DNA of 64,000 nt from Halomarina litorea (GTDB taxonomy: Archaea; Halobacteriota; Halobacteria; Halobacteriales; Haloarculaceae), in contig NZ_CP100448.1 of NCBI RefSeq assembly GCF_024227715.1, positions 1,240,001-1,304,000 on the forward strand, in the 5' to 3' direction. Position numbers and translations under genes: made by a program. Below are positions 61,431-64,000 of this stretch, in pieces (the stretch's first letter is position 1; every line of letters starts with the position of its first letter). Under the pieces are notes generated by a model that was not told the DNA's origin, did no database searches, and saw only the letters and a program-made list of their open reading frames with translations.

Positions 61431-63215
61431 TCAGTCGTCGGCCGCGGCGGTCCCCCCGACCAGCGACTCGGGCGGGACGCTCGCGTGGCGGACGATGGCG
61501 TCGAACGCCTCGGTCGCGCGCCGGTCGCCGCTCGTGATGCCCCGCGCGTCCCCCCGCCCGAACTGCTCGGCGACGAACTCGCGGGCGACGAGGGCGCGGC
61601 GGGCGTCCCCGCGTTCGGCGATGTCCTCGTCGGCCATCGCCAGCAGTTCGGCGGCCGTGAACACGTCGTAGACGTAGTTGGCGAGTTCCTTCGCCTGCAA
61701 CTGGGCGTACTCGACGTCCTCGCTGGCGAGCGTCGCCATCGCGTCCTGCAGGTCGGCGAACTCCGCCTCGACCGTCTCGACGGCGTCCGCGAGGGCGGGG
61801 TGGTCCACCGAGTCGAGGCGCTCGCGCACCGCGGGGACGAACACCTCGTGGGCCGCCTCTCGGTCCAGCACCCGAAGGACGTCCAGCGAGAGGACGTTCG
61901 AGGTGCCCTCCCAGATGGGGAGCACCTGCGCGTCCCGGAGCATCCGCTCGGTGGTGAACCCGGAGACGTAGCCGTTCCCGCCCAGCACCTCGCAGGCGTA
62001 GGAGGCGGTGTCGACCACGTCGCGGGCGGTGCGGAGTTTGGCGATGGGGACGAGCAGGCGCATGAGGCGGAAGGCGTCCGAATCGTGTCTTTCCTCGGAC
62101 CGTCGGTACTCGTCGAGCAGCCGACTCGCGGCGAAGACGAACGCGCAGGCCCCCTCGTAGCGGACGCTCGTGTCCGTCAGGTCGCGGCGCACCAGGGGAT
62201 ACTGGTCGATGGTGTCGCCGAACGCCTCGCGGTTCGCGGCGTGGACCTTCGATTCGAGGAGACAGCGACCCATGATGCCGACGGAGGCGGAGGCGTTCGA
62301 CAGGCGCTCGAAGTTGAGCATCTCCGTCATCTGCCGGAAGCCGTTCTCGGGGTCGCCCACCAGATACCCGGTCGCGCCGCGCAGTTCCACCTCGCCGGTG
62401 GGAACCGAGAGCGTCCCGAGTTTGTCCTTCAGCCGGCGGTACAACTGGTCGTTGAGTTCGCCATCGATACTGTGAGGTACGAGGAACAGCGAGAGGCCCT
62501 TCGTCCCTTCGGGTGCGCCCTCGCGCCGGGCGAGCACGAGGGTCCCCTCGGCGTCGACGTTCGAGCAGAACCACTTCTCGCCGGTGAGGCGGTAGACGCC
62601 GTCCTCGTCGGTGGGTTCCGCGACGGTCTCGTTCGCGCCGACGTCGCTCCCACCCTGTTTCTCCGTGAGGAACATCGCGCCCTCGACGTACACCTCGGGG
62701 TCGTCGCTCGTGAGTCGCTCGAAGTACGACTCGAGGACGCCGCCGTCGCGTCCGAACTGGTCGAGGACGAGTGCCGCCCCGACGGTCATCGACGCCGGGC
62801 AGACGAACCCGGGGTCGGCGTACGAGAGGAGGGCCTCCATCGTGATGGCGTGTGTGAGACCCAGTGGTTCCTCGCGGTTCTCGGGCGCGTGGAACACGTC
62901 GTGGGCGAGGCCGTACTCGCAGTAGGTCGCCCGTTCGGTGTCGAGGAGCGCGGGGTGGTACTCGACGTGGTTCTGCACCTCGCCGTCCCGGTCGTAGGTG
63001 TCGAGTTCCGGCGGGTGGCGCTCGACGGTCTCCGAATTGTCGACGATTCGGGTCCCCGTCTCGGCCCCTAGCGAGTCGAGTCGGTCGTCGGCCCACGAGA
63101 ACTCCCCGTCGGGGTACGCGCGGCGAGCGGCCGCCCGGAGGGTCCGGTCCAGCGACCAGTAGTTGCAGTCCCGGCCCGCCTCCAACGTACCGTAGTCGAT
63201 GGGGTCACGTGACAT
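61431..63215 (-). CDS. Acyl-CoA dehydrogenase, AidB-like (long type)
   Basis: The 594-residue flavoprotein is longer than normal acyl-CoA dehydrogenases (about 380). It follows the AidB-like pattern: an N-terminal extension starting MSRDPIDYGTLEAGRDCNYW, the core MFLTEKQGGSDVGANETVAE and EKWFCSNVDAEGTLVLARRE, then YACEVLGGNGYVSGFTTERM and QVLPIWEGTSNVLSLDVLRV, and a C-terminal helical region of about 150 residues. AidB-type proteins bind FAD and sometimes DNA; others are true acyl-CoA dehydrogenases. Which applies is not visible. The ATG at 63215 fits; the longer frame adds unconserved residues. Confidence 0.88.
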   Translation of the reverse strand: MSRDPIDYGTLEAGRDCNYWSLDRTLRAAARRAYPDGEFSWADDRLDSLGAETGTRIVDNSETVERHPPELDTYDRDGEVQNHVEYHPALLDTERATYCEYGLAHDVFHAPENREEPLGLTHAITMEALLSYADPGFVCPASMTVGAALVLDQFGRDGGVLESYFERLTSDDPEVYVEGAMFLTEKQGGSDVGANETVAEPTDEDGVYRLTGEKWFCSNVDAEGTLVLARREGAPEGTKGLSLFLVPHSIDGELNDQLYRRLKDKLGTLSVPTGEVELRGATGYLVGDPENGFRQMTEMLNFERLSNASASVGIMGRCLLESKVHAANREAFGDTIDQYPLVRRDLTDTSVRYEGACAFVFAASRLLDEYRRSEERHDSDAFRLMRLLVPIAKLRTARDVVDTASYACEVLGGNGYVSGFTTERMLRDAQVLPIWEGTSNVLSLDVLRVLDREAAHEVFVPAVRERLDSVDHPALADAVETVEAEFADLQDAMATLASEDVEYAQLQAKELANYVYDVFTAAELLAMADEDIAERGDARRALVAREFVAEQFGRGDARGITSGDRRATEAFDAIVRHASVPPESLVGGTAAADD

Positions 63216-63325
63216 GTCACCGCATTTCGCGACGCGGGTCTTAGTTCCGCGGGAACAACGGACGACAACGTCGAAGTCGTTCACGGTTGACAAGAGGTTT
63301 ACCGGTCGAGCGCCGAGGGCCGACG

Positions 63326-64000
63326 ATGCCCTCCACGACACGACGCGCCCTCCTCGCGAGTGCCGCGAGCGGCGGTCTCCTGCTCGCGGGCTGTTCGACG
63401 TCCCCGCTCTCGGAGTCCGAGTCGGGACCGACCTACCAACTCGTCGTCCGGTCGTTCGACGGGACGCTGAGCGAGGCGGCGCTCTGGTCGCCGGGGTCCC
63501 CGTTCGACGACACCCGCGAGCGCGCGCTCGACACGCTCTTCGAGTCCGGGTCGGTCACCGCCACGGGGTACGAACCGGTCCCGGACGGGGTGTACGTCGA
63601 ACGCGACGGGACCTACTACGAAGTCGCCACCGTCCTCACGGGTCGAGAGCGCGTGGAACGACCAGTCGTCCGGTTCGACGCGCTCCCAGAGGAAGAATCG
63701 GAGTCCGTCTCGGCGACGCGGGCCGAGTCTCTCCCCCGCGTCGACGAACGGGTGGCGAAGATACTCCACGTCCACGAGCGAAGCGGCGGGTCCCATCCGA
63801 CCGACCTCCTCGACGACGGGGGCTACGTCCTCCGGTACCCCGCCGAGCGCGAGGGGGCGTACACCGCGTCGGACCCGGTCGAACGGGTCCGTATCCACGG
63901 CCGGGTCTACCGCGTGCGCGTCGCCACCGAGACGCTGGCAGAACCCGTCTACACGGCGCACGCCATCGAGGTAGCGGGGACGGAAGCCGCGTTCGCCGAC
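63326..64000 (+). CDS. Predicted lipoprotein, 3' end cut by window
   Basis: The frame from an ATG at 63326 runs to the end of the window (225 residues so far). It begins MPSTTRRALLASAASGGLLL and reaches AGC at residues 21-23, a Tat-type twin-Arg plus lipobox pattern common in haloarchaeal lipoproteins. The mature part contains YQLVVRSFDGTLSEAALWSP and later AKILHVHERSGGSHPTDLLD. I recognise no family. A long antisense frame (63299-63961) is a shadow. Confidence 0.78.
   Translation, partial: MPSTTRRALLASAASGGLLLAGCSTSPLSESESGPTYQLVVRSFDGTLSEAALWSPGSPFDDTRERALDTLFESGSVTATGYEPVPDGVYVERDGTYYEVATVLTGRERVERPVVRFDALPEEESESVSATRAESLPRVDERVAKILHVHERSGGSHPTDLLDDGGYVLRYPAEREGAYTASDPVERVRIHGRVYRVRVATETLAEPVYTAHAIEVAGTEAAFAD

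Noticed and set aside
60475-63096. An 873-codon open frame on the minus strand.
   Set aside because: It overlaps the DUF59, redoxin and acyl-CoA dehydrogenase genes in a different frame, is Arg-rich and shows no motif.

Overview
The window reads as chromosomal DNA of a haloarchaeon (class Halobacteria). The signs are very high G+C with strong G/C at third codon positions, proteins rich in Asp and Glu, TATA boxes about 25-30 bp before start codons (leaderless promoters), many GTG starts, and family-restricted genes: HalOD1, MEDS/bat regulators, the PilB/PilC pilus operon with small pilin-like proteins, a ferredoxin-dependent 2-oxoacid oxidoreductase, and Orc1/Cdc6. The genus cannot be fixed from the sequence alone. 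No insertion sequence, rRNA or CRISPR array was seen.

Layout. 0-2.2 kb: the 5' part of a DHH/RecJ-like gene, ribosomal protein S15, tRNA-Ala(GGC) followed by two partial copies of its own 3' end, and a small operon of two zinc-finger-like proteins with a HalOD1 protein. 2.4-9.2 kb: a MEDS-GAF-bat regulator, then glpABC (anaerobic-type glycerol-3-phosphate dehydrogenase). 9.5-13.4 kb: a two-gene signalling unit, a wHTH-receiver protein and a hybrid PAS/GAF histidine kinase. 13.7-24 kb: a type IV pilus locus. Seven tightly overlapping minus-strand genes run ATPase, PilC and five pilin-like proteins, and a related pilin-like gene faces them. 24-26.3 kb: an Lrp regulator with an aminotransferase, and two tandem small paralogues. 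26.4-34.8 kb: membrane proteins (YbhN-like, NCS2 permease, EamA), a 1030-residue FAD/Fe-S dehydrogenase and a membrane-tethered wHTH regulator.

34.9-36.8 kb holds a replication origin: tRNA-Glu(CTC) with a duplicated 3' end, four direct 19-bp origin boxes, an A/T-rich stretch, inverted boxes, then orc1/cdc6. 37-43.8 kb: an EamA transporter, DUF4112, SRPBCC, an LrpA1-type regulator with a clear inverted-repeat operator, korAB, and a DICT-domain protein. 44-48.5 kb: a surface protein with CARDB-like repeats directly joined to an RND/MMPL transporter, preceded by a possible 12-codon leader ORF. 48.5-63.2 kb is catabolic: a lactonase-like hydrolase, Eis-like acetyltransferase, two acyl-CoA dehydrogenases, an acyl-CoA ligase, O-methyltransferase, an amidohydrolase of the hydantoinase/carbamoylase family, zinc alcohol dehydrogenase, an Asp-nucleophile alpha/beta hydrolase, a metal-dependent amidohydrolase coupled to a MIP18/DUF59 protein, and a thioredoxin-like protein. 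The last gene, a lipoprotein, runs off the end.

The most noteworthy items are the origin with its non-canonical boxes beside a tRNA attachment-like repeat, the ADH-hydrolase-amidohydrolase-DUF59 group that resembles the accessory genes of bacterial diiron monooxygenase clusters but lacks a monooxygenase here, the leader ORF at 43964, the TTCCGG operator of lrpA1, and several small genes with their own promoters.
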